From positions 1 through 60,564 of the forward strand of contig NZ_QBUG01000018.1 of NCBI RefSeq assembly GCF_003058225.1: DNA of 60,564 nt, read 5' to 3'. Position 1 is the stretch's first letter, and the number at the start of each line of letters is the position of its first letter. The notes under the pieces were generated by a model. That model made no database searches, was not told the DNA's origin, and saw nothing but the letters and a program-made list of their open reading frames with translations. The position numbers were made by a program, and so were the translations under genes. Of this stretch, positions 1 to 8,233 are shown piece by piece. The stretch comes from Promicromonospora sp. AC04 (GTDB lineage Bacteria > Actinomycetota > Actinomycetes > Actinomycetales > Cellulomonadaceae).

Positions 1-1
1 C

Positions 2-79
2 CGCCAGCTCAAGCGCTACCTCACCCGCAAGATCTACCGACTCCTGACCCGGACCAACACCCTCGCACCCACCACTTGA
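2..79 (+). CDS. IS110-type transposase, C-terminal end only (partial)
   Basis: The first 26 codons of the window read to a TGA and end a protein whose 5' part lies outside. The visible tail contains LKRYLTRKIYRLLT. This resembles the conserved C-terminal segment of IS110/IS116/IS902-family transposases in actinobacteria (LKRYIARE-type). IS110 elements use a DEDD transposase and lack long terminal inverted repeats, and no inverted repeat was seen just downstream. The gene may be an intact element cut by the window or a remnant. The call rests on about 15 residues and is tentative. Confidence 0.45.
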   Translation, partial: RQLKRYLTRKIYRLLTRTNTLAPTT

Positions 80-166
80 CGAACATAGAAGCGTCTCAGA
101 GCAACACACCCCGGGGAGTACCTGTCTCACCGAGCCGATCTCGTGGTCCGGTCCGGGTGCTCCGAG

Positions 167-1750
167 TCAGGAGCCCGGCATGCCGCCGACCTTCTCGCCC
201 GCCGGGTACTCGCCGTCGCGGATCTTGGTCCAGAACTCGGGGGTCAGGTTCTCGTCGAGCAGGACGGCCGAGGCGCCCGCGGGTGTCCGGTAGCCGATCG
301 TGGCGATCGGCGGGGTGCCCGTCACGCCGTCCTTGCCGTTCGCGGACCGGAACGCCAGCCCGAGCATCGCGAGGTCGATGATCCCCGAGTCGGTGTCGGT
401 CACGACGGCGGCCAGGCCGGCGTCGGCGAGCGCGACCTGCGTGGCGGGGTTGAGCAGGACGGCGGGGTCCGCGATCTTCTTGCCCACCTGCGCGATGACC
501 TGCTGCTGGCGCTGGGCGCGGCCGATGTCGCCTGTCGGGTCGGAGTACCGCATGCGGGAGAACGCGATGGCGGTCTTGCCCATGACGGTGTGGCAGCCGG
601 CCTTCCAGTCGAGCTTCGACTTGACGTCGTGCACGTCGTAGTCCAGGCACAGGCGCACGCCGCCGACGGCGTTGACGACGCCCTGGACGCCGCCGAAACC
701 AACCTCGACGTAGTGGTCCACGGTGAGGCCGCTGAGCGCCTCCACGGTCTCGACCAGCAGCGGCGCGCCGCCGTAGGCGTACGCCGCGTTGATCTTGTCG
801 CCGCCGACACCCGGGATCTCCGCGTACGTGTCGCGCGGGAGCGAGATGAGCGCCACCGGCCCGGAGGACGGCTTGTGCAGCAGCATGATCGTGTCGGTGC
901 GGGCACCGCTCGTGGAGTCGTCGACACCGCCGGTGCCGCGCGCGTCCGAGCCCGCGATCAGGTAGGTCGTGCCCGGCGTGTTCTCCGCGCCGGACAGCGC
1001 CTCGACGTGCTGAATCTTGCCGTTGGCCCAGATCAGGAGTCCGATCGGCCAGGCGAGGATGGCGAGCAGCACCAGCACCGCGACCACGCCGAACACGCGG
1101 CCCTTGCGGATGCGGATGTTGTTGCCACCCCGGCCGCCGGAGCCGCGCCCGCCCGAGGCGAGCGCGCCGGCGGGGTAGTTGCCACCTCGGCCGCCACCGG
1201 CCGCGGGACGCGGCGCCTGCCGCACCGGCGTCGGGCGTACGGGGCCCGCGCTCGCGCGGACCGGGCGGCCCGGCGGGATGGACTGCGGCGGCTGGCCGCC
1301 GCTCGGCGGCGCCGACCGCGGCGGGATGGACCGCGGAGGCCCGGCCGACTCGTTGCGCGCCGGCATCCCCGACCTTCGTGGCGGAACAGGCGGGGGATTC
1401 GTTCCATTGCGCTGGCCGGACACCGGTACCTCCCGGGAAGACTGTCTACGGATACGTGGTTCGTGGCGCGCGTCGTCGGAGCCTTCCGGCCGTCCGATGC
1501 GATGGGCGCCACCGACGCCGGGGACACCGGCGCCGGGCGTCTCCGCGTTCGCGGGTCCGCCCTTCTCCTTGCTCGACGCCGCACCCGGCACGACCCGCGG
1601 ACGCTCGCCGGTGTCACCGACCGGGATGGCGTCGTCGGCGCCGGGGCGCCCGCTCACGCCCTGGGGCGTGAAGCTGGGCGGTATCCGGACGCGCGTGACG
1701 TCGTCGTCGGCATCTGGCGCCGAGCGGTTCGACGTTCTGGGATCTGACAT
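167..1750 (-). CDS. LCP family glycopolymer transferase (long Pro/Arg-rich N-terminus)
   Basis: A LytR-CpsA-Psr protein of 527 aa. LCP enzymes move lipid-linked wall polymers (teichoic-type polymers, arabinogalactan, capsule) onto peptidoglycan outside the cell. Residues 1 to about 215 are a disordered, Pro/Arg/Gly-rich cytoplasmic region. One membrane helix lies at about 217-240, followed by the extracellular LCP domain (about 258-420). The domain has the GSDARG start, SLPRDTY with its arginine, FSRMRYSD and DIGRAQRQQQ, the usual Arg/Asp signature. I chose the ATG giving MSDPRTSN, 4 nt after the upstream LCP stop, over a longer start inside that gene. It is probably co-transcribed with the upstream LCP gene. 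The target polymer cannot be read from sequence; the surface-glycan genes downstream are candidates. Confidence 0.9.
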   Translation of the reverse strand: MSDPRTSNRSAPDADDDVTRVRIPPSFTPQGVSGRPGADDAIPVGDTGERPRVVPGAASSKEKGGPANAETPGAGVPGVGGAHRIGRPEGSDDARHEPRIRRQSSREVPVSGQRNGTNPPPVPPRRSGMPARNESAGPPRSIPPRSAPPSGGQPPQSIPPGRPVRASAGPVRPTPVRQAPRPAAGGGRGGNYPAGALASGGRGSGGRGGNNIRIRKGRVFGVVAVLVLLAILAWPIGLLIWANGKIQHVEALSGAENTPGTTYLIAGSDARGTGGVDDSTSGARTDTIMLLHKPSSGPVALISLPRDTYAEIPGVGGDKINAAYAYGGAPLLVETVEALSGLTVDHYVEVGFGGVQGVVNAVGGVRLCLDYDVHDVKSKLDWKAGCHTVMGKTAIAFSRMRYSDPTGDIGRAQRQQQVIAQVGKKIADPAVLLNPATQVALADAGLAAVVTDTDSGIIDLAMLGLAFRSANGKDGVTGTPPIATIGYRTPAGASAVLLDENLTPEFWTKIRDGEYPAGEKVGGMPGS

Positions 1751-1754
1751 GGGC

Positions 1755-3080
1755 TCAGCCGCAGACCTTGGTGGTGTCGGCGCCGGTGAAGGCCTCTTCA
1801 CCGGCCTGCTTGATCTCGGTCGAAGCCGGCGTGGGCTCGGTCTCGGAACCGTCCTCGGCTCCGGTCTCCGTTCCCGCGTCGCCCTCCGTGCTCTCCTCGT
1901 TCGAACCCTCGCTCGCCGACCCGTCGCCCGCGGTCGCGGAGCCCGAGGGGTCCGCCGACGGGTCGTCCGGGTCGCTGTCGAGCGGCCTGTCGTGCTTGAC
2001 GTTGTCCCACAGCTCCACGGCCTCGTCCGTCCACACGACGTTAGCCGCGTTGTTCGGGTCGTACTCGTTGGGGACAGTCATGAACGTGATCGTGTCAGGC
2101 CGCACAGCGCGCATGGAGTAGGCCAACCCGGCGAGTCCGTCGATGCTGGCCAGCTCGTCGTTCATGGTGAGCGAGCCGGTTACCGCTTTGAGGAAATTGA
2201 GGGTCTTGGCGGGGTTGGTCAGCACTTCCTGGCTCAGCACCTTGCGGGCCAGCGAGGCCATTACCTCCTGCTGCCGGCCGATGCGGCCCAGGTCGGACCC
2301 GTCGCCCAGCCCGGTGCCCGTGCGGGCACGCGCGTAGTCGAGGGCCTTGACGCCCTGGAGCGTCTGCGTGCCGGGCTCCAGGGAAAGGTGGTTCGCCTTC
2401 TCGGAGTAGATCGCTTCCTCGACGCAGATCTCGACCCCGCCCACGGCGTCGATCATCGAGGAGAAGCCCGCGAAGTCGACCACTATGAAGCCGTTCATGA
2501 ACACGCCGGTGAGCTTCTCGATCGTCTTGACGGTGCACAGCGCGCCCGACGCGACGTCGCCGCCGTACTGCACACCCTGGGAGAAGGCGGCGTTGAACTT
2601 GGTGCCGTACAGCTCGGGGGTGTCGCCGGCCGTGGTCGAGCAGCTCGGGACGTCCACCGTCGAGTCGCGCGGGATCGAGATCATCTCGACCCGCGACCGG
2701 TCGCCGGAGATGTGCATGACGATGGTGGTGTCCGAGCGGGCGCCCATCTCCCCGCCACCGGCCAATTCGCCGTTGCCGCCGTCGCGCGAGTCGCTGCCCA
2801 TCACCACGATGTTCATCGGGGTGCCCGCGTTCGGGTCCTCGGGCAGCACCACCTCGGGCCGGTCCGACCCGAGCGCCGTCGTCATGTCGGCGGTGTCGAT
2901 GTTCCCTGTCAGCTGGGTCACGGCCGCCGCGCCGCCCGCAACCGCGAGCGAGAGGACCGCGACGAGCACCATCCCGACCGCGCGGGTCGCGCCGCTTCCC
3001 AGGACTGCCAGCGTCCGGGCATGCGACGGCCCTTTGACGGGTGTCGTCGCACCTGGGGCGCTGAAGTCAGGAAATGTCAC
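1755..3080 (-). CDS. LCP family glycopolymer transferase with acidic C-terminal tail
   Basis: A second LCP protein, 441 aa, first gene of a two-gene LCP unit. A short N-terminus is followed by a membrane anchor at about 34-51 (AVGMVLVAVLSLAVAGG) and the LCP domain. Key motifs are MGSDSRDG, SIPRDSTVDVP, DYARARTGTG and DLGRIGRQQEV. The last roughly 90 residues are rich in Asp, Glu, Ser, Thr and Gly and probably disordered outside the membrane. The longest frame starts 99 nt further upstream, but that stretch has poor codon use. I prefer GTG at 3080, which follows a GAGG and a TAAGAT box ending 8 nt before it, so the message may have almost no leader. Two cysteine-rich spots (VPSCSTT, GALCTVK) may pair outside the cell. 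Confidence 0.88.
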   Translation of the reverse strand: MTFPDFSAPGATTPVKGPSHARTLAVLGSGATRAVGMVLVAVLSLAVAGGAAAVTQLTGNIDTADMTTALGSDRPEVVLPEDPNAGTPMNIVVMGSDSRDGGNGELAGGGEMGARSDTTIVMHISGDRSRVEMISIPRDSTVDVPSCSTTAGDTPELYGTKFNAAFSQGVQYGGDVASGALCTVKTIEKLTGVFMNGFIVVDFAGFSSMIDAVGGVEICVEEAIYSEKANHLSLEPGTQTLQGVKALDYARARTGTGLGDGSDLGRIGRQQEVMASLARKVLSQEVLTNPAKTLNFLKAVTGSLTMNDELASIDGLAGLAYSMRAVRPDTITFMTVPNEYDPNNAANVVWTDEAVELWDNVKHDRPLDSDPDDPSADPSGSATAGDGSASEGSNEESTEGDAGTETGAEDGSETEPTPASTEIKQAGEEAFTGADTTKVCG

Positions 3081-3226
3081 GGCCTCAGATCTTAGGGGCT
3101 GGTTATTGCACGGCGGCGCACCGGCGGAGGTCGGACCGTAGAGGGTTCGTGGAGAAGCCCGAAGGCCGTGTGCGGCCACGCGTTTTTCGGCGCGCGAGCG
3201 GCCGTTTCGTGAGGTAGATGGCGGGA
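3081..3226. promoter_or_regulatory. Upstream region of the LCP pair
   Basis: A 146-bp gap between two minus-strand genes. On the minus strand a TAAGAT box (3089-3094) ends 8 nt before the GTG of the LCP gene and could be its -10 element. No convincing -35 was found. A run of A (minus strand) near 3184 follows GC-rich sequence and may mark the end of the preceding transcript, but no clean hairpin was seen. Confidence 0.3.
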
Positions 3227-3970
3227 TCAGGTGTGCGTTTGTGCCTGCTCGGTGCTCAGCAGGCGGGCGCGCCGCGGCGCGTCCTGCTCAAGCTCGGCCG
3301 CGGTCGCCCGCGAGGTGAGGACCGCGGAGCCGCCGCCCGCCCATACACCGAGCAGGTCGCGCAGCACGTCCGCCACGGTCCCGCGCCCGTCCACGAGCAC
3401 GCGCGCCCCGTCGCCGGGCTCCGGGACCAGACCCTTGTGCCCGACGGCGCCCGCGGCGGTCACCAGCGCGTCCTGGTCCGGGTCCACCTCGGGCACCCAG
3501 CCGATCGCGTCGCCGTAGGTCATGACTGCCGAGGCCGCGTCGACGGCGCCGGGCGGCAGGTCGCCGTCGTACCTGCGGGCGAGCGCGGGCAGGGAGACGA
3601 CGACGAGGTCGGCCCCGGCGCCGGCCCACCGGTCGGGGCTGTCGGTGACTATCACGTCCGGGTGCGCCGGGGCGGCGTCGGGCAGCGCCACGGTCGCGCC
3701 CGTGCGCCAGGCCGCCAGCGCCCACACGGCGGTGCGCCAGTGCACGGGCAGGTCGACGACGATGCTGGTGCCCGGGCCGGCGTCGAACTCCTCGACGAGC
3801 AGGTTGACGGTCTTGCTGGCCCAGTTGGCCAGGACGGCGCCGGAGAGCTCGACGCGCTCGCCGTCGTCGCCGTACCAGGTGAGGCGGGGCCGGCCGCCGT
3901 CGGCGGCGAGGCGGGCGAGGAGCGAGGCGACGTCGGGCACGGGGCCGCCGCTGCGGGGCGCGATCTGCAT
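3227..3970 (-). CDS. TIGR03089 family protein (AMP-binding-like)
   Basis: A 247-aa protein matching the actinobacterial TIGR03089 family. These look like the N-terminal part of acyl-adenylate-forming enzymes but lack the full catalytic set. The start region (VASLLARLAADGGRPRLTWYGDDGERVELSGAVLANWASK) is typical. The middle has the WALAAWRTGATV helix that resembles the AMP-ligase fold. The full ATP-binding and C-terminal domains are missing, so activity is doubtful. No membrane segment or signal peptide is visible. The family often sits near wall-glycan genes, as here beside two LCP genes. Function is unknown. Confidence 0.8.
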   Translation of the reverse strand: MQIAPRSGGPVPDVASLLARLAADGGRPRLTWYGDDGERVELSGAVLANWASKTVNLLVEEFDAGPGTSIVVDLPVHWRTAVWALAAWRTGATVALPDAAPAHPDVIVTDSPDRWAGAGADLVVVSLPALARRYDGDLPPGAVDAASAVMTYGDAIGWVPEVDPDQDALVTAAGAVGHKGLVPEPGDGARVLVDGRGTVADVLRDLLGVWAGGGSAVLTSRATAAELEQDAPRRARLLSTEQAQTHT

Positions 3971-4347
3971 GCCGTCAGCCTACGAGGCGGCGTAGGTGGG
4001 CCAGGTCTGCTGCGCGTCGCCCCACCCGCGTCACATTGGCTCGCGGGGCCCCGGCGTGTCGCCGCGCCGGTGGCCGGGTGGATAAGAAGAGCGGGGTTGC
4101 GGGTGAGACGTGCGCCACGACCTGCGGAAGGACTGGTGAATTACCCGTGGAACCAGCGGGCGATAGCACATTTCCGCTTGACGACTCCAGGCGACACGCG
4201 TGTAATTCCATGTATGCAGTTTTCGTAGCGAATACGCAACGGGGCCTGAAACTGCAGGTCTGGCCAGTCAGGCCTGATAGGGCGGGGCGATCGTCATGAT
4301 CGACCGGCAGGGCCTCGGAGCACGGACACGGCATGGAGGGGCACGTC
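3971..4347. other. 377-bp divergent intergenic region upstream of whiB
   Basis: The gap between the minus-strand TIGR03089 gene and the plus-strand WhiB gene. Besides the promoter at 4178-4206 and the ribosome binding site at 4336-4342, it holds no ORF with good codon use. It is less GC-rich than its surroundings between about 4130 and 4260, as expected for a regulatory region. Confidence 0.5.
4178..4206 (+). promoter_or_regulatory. Sigma-70-type promoter candidate for whiB
   Basis: TTGACG (4178-4183) and TGTAAT (4201-4206) are separated by exactly 17 bp, a near-consensus housekeeping promoter. Transcription would start near 4213, leaving a leader of about 135 nt before the WhiB start. Leaders this long fit a regulated WhiB gene, but no operator was recognised. 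Confidence 0.5.
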
Positions 4348-4689
4348 ATGTGGAACATGCTGGAATCGGACGTGGAGTTCCCGACTGACGCTGAGAGTGA
4401 GGTGGAACCGGTGGCACCGGTCCTTCCGCTCTTCGGCGAGCTCTACCTGCTGACGGAGCCGGACGACTCGTTGCTCGGTTGGCAGGAGCGCGCCCTGTGC
4501 GCGCAGACCGACCCGGAGGCCTTCTTCCCGGAGAAGGGCGGGTCCACACGCGAGGCCAAGAAGGTCTGCTCCGGCTGCGAGGTGCGGGCCGAGTGCCTGG
4601 ACTACGCGCTGGAGAACGACGAGCGGTTCGGCATCTGGGGCGGTCTCTCGGAGCGCGAGCGGCGCAAGCTGAAGCGCCGGGCCGTCTGA
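4348..4689 (+). CDS. whiB2: WhiB family transcriptional regulator (WhiB2/WhmD-like)
   Basis: A 113-aa iron-sulfur regulator. Four cysteines that bind the [4Fe-4S] cluster lie at about 51, 74, 77 and 83 (C...CSGC...C), followed by the GIWGG turn and a basic C-terminus (RERRKLKRRAV) that contacts DNA or sigma factor. Of two in-frame ATGs I chose the second (4348), because GGAGGGG at 4336-4342 sits 6 nt before it and overlaps the first. The WhiB2 branch (WhmD) is linked to septation and cell division in mycobacteria and streptomycetes. Assignment to that branch rests on the PDDSLLGWQERALCAQTDPEAFFPEKGGSTREAK block and is fairly good. It lies directly upstream of the wall-type glycosyltransferase. 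Confidence 0.9.
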   Translation: MWNMLESDVEFPTDAESEVEPVAPVLPLFGELYLLTEPDDSLLGWQERALCAQTDPEAFFPEKGGSTREAKKVCSGCEVRAECLDYALENDERFGIWGGLSERERRKLKRRAV

Positions 4690-4849
4690 GCCTGAGGTGA
4701 AGCGCAGGGTGGGAGCCGAAGGACGAGGCACCCGCCCGAAGCGGAACCGCGGGCTCGGACGGCGGACAAGCAGGGCCTGAGCCGGAGCGGCTCCCGCTCG
4801 GCGCGTCTGCGGCGTGTCGGCGCGGACTCGCCGCATCATGTGAAGCGAG

Positions 4850-7800
4850 ATGAGCGCTCCACGTACCGACAGCCTGTCGGCCCCCAGCCCGGACCGGGGC
4901 CCCCACGCGGCCACGGTGGGCCCGGTGTGGGCCAAGGTCCCGGCCCAGCCCTCCGTGCAGCCGCCGGTGGCGGTCACGGTGACCGCCGTAGTGGTGACCC
5001 GTGGCAGCAGCCCCTACCTGGCCGCGACGCTCGCGGCGCTGCGGAAGCAGTCCCGCACCCCGGACTCCGTTGTGGTGGTCGACGTCGACACCGCCCCCGC
5101 GACGTCGGGCCACCAGGACCTGCAGCTCGGCGGCGCGCGGTACGTGGCCGGCGCGGGCGCCCGCACCTTCGGCGACGCGGTCCAGGCCGCGCTCGCCGCG
5201 TCCGGGGCCCCGGAGCACGGCTGGCTCTGGCTCCTGCACGACGACTCCGCCCCGGCGCCCGGCGCGCTGGCCGCCCTGACGCGCTCGGTGGAGCACTCGA
5301 ACGCCGTGGCGGTGGCCGGCTGCAAGCAGCGGCACTGGGAGACGGGCCCGGACGGGGCGCCGCTCGACCCGGAGGTGTCCGACCGGGGTGTGCTCCTCGA
5401 GGTGGGACACACCGTGTCGCCGCTCGGCCGGCGCATGACCGGCATCGACGACACCGAGATCGACCAGGGGCAGCACGACTCGCGCGAGGACGTCCTCGCC
5501 GTCGGGCTCGCCGGGGCGCTGGTGCGCGCGTCGGTGTGGCGCGAGGTCGGCGGCACCGACCCGGCCTACGGCCAGTTCGGCGACTCGACCGACTTCTCTC
5601 GGCGGGTACGGCTCGCCGGCCACCGCGTCGTCGTGGTGCCCGACGCCGTGGTGCGGCACGCGCAGGTCGCCCTGCGCGCTCCCGGCTCGCCCGGCGCGCG
5701 GCGCCGGAGCCAGCTGTACCTGCGACTGACGTCGGTGGCACCGTGGGCGCTGCCGTTCGTGATGCTCGCGATGCTGGCGTGGGCGCCGTTCGCCGCCGGC
5801 TACCGGCTGGCGATGAAGCACCCCGACCGGGCTCGCGACGAGCTGATCGCTCCACTGTGGGCGGTGTTCCGCCTGGGCCGCCTGCTGCGCGCCCGACGCC
5901 GGATCGCGCGCACCTCGACGGTCCCCCGCAGCGTGCTGCGTCCGCTCCTGGGCACCTGGCGCGAGGTCGCCGCGGAGCGGCGGGACAAGCGGCTCGCCCG
6001 CGGTGAGGCCGATCGTGTCGACGCAGCGCCGTCGGAGCTGGAGCAGGCCGAGCTGCAGGTCCTGGCCGCCCGGCGCCGCGCGGCGCTCGCGACCGTCGTC
6101 GTCTCCGCGACGGGCCTGGCGGCGGCGCTGTTCGGCCCAGCGCTGGGCGCCCTCGCGTCCGGCGGACGGCTGGTCGGCGGGGCGCTGCTCCCGGCGGACG
6201 GCACGACGGCGACCACCTGGTCGGCCGCCACGTCCGGCTGGGTGCGCGACGGGCTCGGCACGGCCGCACCGGCGGACCCGCTGCTCTTCGTACTGACTGG
6301 GCTGTCGGCGCTGGTGGGCGGGTCCCTGCAGCACGCGGTCAACCTGGTGCTCCTGCTGGCACTGCCCCTTGCCGCTGTCGGCGCGTGGGCCGCCGCGGGG
6401 GCGGTGACGCGGTCGGTGTGGCTGCGGATGCTCGCGGCGTTCGCGTGGACCGTCGCCCCCGCGTTCCTCGGAGCCCTGGACGGCGGCCTGCTCGGTGCGG
6501 TGCTGGCCCACGCGCTGCTGCCCTGGACGGCGGTCGCGCTGGTCCGCGCGGTGGGCGCCCAGGCGGGCGACCGGCTCTCGCCGCCGGACGACGCCGCGGA
6601 GCACCCGGCCGGCGCCCCAGAGCACGCGTCCGGCGGGCACGCGTCCCACGCCCGAGCCGCGTCGCTGGGCGCGGCCGGTGCGGGCGGTCTGCTGCTGGCG
6701 TGCGTCGTGGCCGGCGCGCCCGCGCTGCTGCCAGCCGCCGTCCTGGTGCTGATCGGTGCCGCGATCGTCGCCCCGCGCCGGCGCGTCCACCTGGCGCTCG
6801 CTGTCGTGCCTGCCCTCGTGGTCGGCGCCCCGCTGTGGTGGACGGTGCTGCGCGACGGCGACCGCGGCCTCCTGACCGCCGAGCCGCTCGCCGGTTCGGG
6901 CGTCCCGGCGCCCGGCACGGCCTCGGGCCTGGAGCTGCTGCTCGGCCTGCCGGCGGCGCCCACCCCCTGGTTCGAGGTGCCTGACGGCGGCCCCGTGCTC
7001 GACGCCGCCCGCGCCGTCGTCGCGGCCGGTCCGTGGGCGGCCGGTGTGCTGGTGCTCGCGCTGGCGGTGCTCGGTCTCGTGGGGGCGCTGCTCGGGATCG
7101 GGCGCAGGCAGGCCGGAGACGCCGCGCGCCAGGTCGCGGCGACCTCCCTGGTCGGCTGGCTGGTCGCCGCGGCGGGCCTCGCCGTGGCGGTGCTCGCCCA
7201 GGACGACGGCCGGTGGTCCGGCCCCGGGCTGTCGCTGCTGCTTCTCGGCCTGGGTACCGCAGCGCTCGCCGGCGCCGGTGTGCTGGCGCGGCGCGGGGCG
7301 TCGCTGAGCGGCTTCCGCGGCTCGGCGCGCAGGGTCGCGGTCGGCGGGCTGGTGGTGGTCGCGCTGCTGCTCCCCGCGACGCAGGCGGCCGTGTGGCTGA
7401 CCGGCTCCGGGAGCGTCGCGGCCGGCGGGCGGGCCGGGCTGCTGCACGTGACGACCGACCCGGTGGTGCCCGCAGTCGGGCAGCAGATGCAGGCGCCGCC
7501 GCGGCAGGCGCGCGTGCTGGAGGTCGGGTTCTCCGGGGACGGTGCCGTGCAGTACACGCTGCTGCGGGCCGACGGCTCGCAGCTCGCCGACGCCTCGGCG
7601 GCGGCGCGGGCGGCGGCCAACGAGGCGACCGACCCGACCGCCGCGCTGGACACGGCCGTCGCGGCGCTCGCGTCCGGCGCGACCGACGGGGTACCGCAGC
7701 AGCTCGCGGACCTCGGGATCGGGGCGGTGCAGGTCCGGTCCGACGGCGGCGCGGTCGGCACCGCCGCGGAGGCTCAGCCCGCCGTCGGCGACCTCATGGC

Positions 7801-8233
7801 CACGCTCGACATGGTGCCCGGCATGAGCCGCGTGACCGAGGGCCAGGAGGTCTCCGTCTGGCGGGTGGCGCCTGCCGAGGAGCCGCCGCCGGGCTGGGCC
7901 CGCGTCGAGGAGGCAGGCATCACGGAGCAGGTGCTGCCGTCGGGCGGTACGGCGGTCCACGCGGAGGTGGGGGCTGGAGGTGCGGACCGCGCCGTCGTGC
8001 TGGCGGAGGCGGCCGGGCCCGGCTGGCACGCGACCCTCGACGGACGCCGGCTGGAGCCGGTCCCCGTGGACGAGTCGGCGGGGCTGCAGGCCTTCACGCT
8101 CGGGCCCGACGCCGGGCATCTGGTGGTCCGGTACGAGGCACCCCACCGCACGGCATGGCTCGTGCTCACGACGTTCACGCTGGTGGTCTTCGCGCTGCTG
8201 GCTCTGCCCGTGGGCCGCAGGAGGCTGCGATGA
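4850..8233 (+). CDS. Giant membrane glycosyltransferase, GT2 N-terminal domain
   Basis: A 1127-aa protein with a family-2 glycosyltransferase domain at about 42-330 and a long, mostly hydrophobic C-terminal part from about 415 with many predicted membrane helices and one or more outside loops. The GT2 fold shows TAVVVTRGSSPYLAATLAALR at its start and the metal-binding Asp pair in LLHDDSAP at about 131-132. Proteins of this size and order (whiB, giant GT2, DUF5719) are a conserved actinobacterial arrangement. The donor and acceptor are unknown, but a role in a wall polymer is likely. The stop overlaps the next start (ATGA), so the two are translationally coupled. The start at ATG 4850 has only a weak ribosome binding site (GAAGCGAG). 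Confidence 0.88.
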   Translation: MSAPRTDSLSAPSPDRGPHAATVGPVWAKVPAQPSVQPPVAVTVTAVVVTRGSSPYLAATLAALRKQSRTPDSVVVVDVDTAPATSGHQDLQLGGARYVAGAGARTFGDAVQAALAASGAPEHGWLWLLHDDSAPAPGALAALTRSVEHSNAVAVAGCKQRHWETGPDGAPLDPEVSDRGVLLEVGHTVSPLGRRMTGIDDTEIDQGQHDSREDVLAVGLAGALVRASVWREVGGTDPAYGQFGDSTDFSRRVRLAGHRVVVVPDAVVRHAQVALRAPGSPGARRRSQLYLRLTSVAPWALPFVMLAMLAWAPFAAGYRLAMKHPDRARDELIAPLWAVFRLGRLLRARRRIARTSTVPRSVLRPLLGTWREVAAERRDKRLARGEADRVDAAPSELEQAELQVLAARRRAALATVVVSATGLAAALFGPALGALASGGRLVGGALLPADGTTATTWSAATSGWVRDGLGTAAPADPLLFVLTGLSALVGGSLQHAVNLVLLLALPLAAVGAWAAAGAVTRSVWLRMLAAFAWTVAPAFLGALDGGLLGAVLAHALLPWTAVALVRAVGAQAGDRLSPPDDAAEHPAGAPEHASGGHASHARAASLGAAGAGGLLLACVVAGAPALLPAAVLVLIGAAIVAPRRRVHLALAVVPALVVGAPLWWTVLRDGDRGLLTAEPLAGSGVPAPGTASGLELLLGLPAAPTPWFEVPDGGPVLDAARAVVAAGPWAAGVLVLALAVLGLVGALLGIGRRQAGDAARQVAATSLVGWLVAAAGLAVAVLAQDDGRWSGPGLSLLLLGLGTAALAGAGVLARRGASLSGFRGSARRVAVGGLVVVALLLPATQAAVWLTGSGSVAAGGRAGLLHVTTDPVVPAVGQQMQAPPRQARVLEVGFSGDGAVQYTLLRADGSQLADASAAARAAANEATDPTAALDTAVAALASGATDGVPQQLADLGIGAVQVRSDGGAVGTAAEAQPAVGDLMATLDMVPGMSRVTEGQEVSVWRVAPAEEPPPGWARVEEAGITEQVLPSGGTAVHAEVGAGGADRAVVLAEAAGPGWHATLDGRRLEPVPVDESAGLQAFTLGPDAGHLVVRYEAPHRTAWLVLTTFTLVVFALLALPVGRRRLR

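Noticed and set aside
4346-8146. A 1266-aa frame on the minus strand opposite the giant GT2 gene
   Set aside because: It is Arg/Gly/Pro-rich without any domain motif and lies wholly opposite a protein with clear GT2 motifs. Long antisense frames are expected at this GC content.
7033-8229. Upstream extension of the DUF5719 protein
   Set aside because: It is out of frame with the GT2 gene it overlaps and Arg/Gly-rich. The ATGA overlap at 8230 gives a natural start with a signal-anchor sequence.
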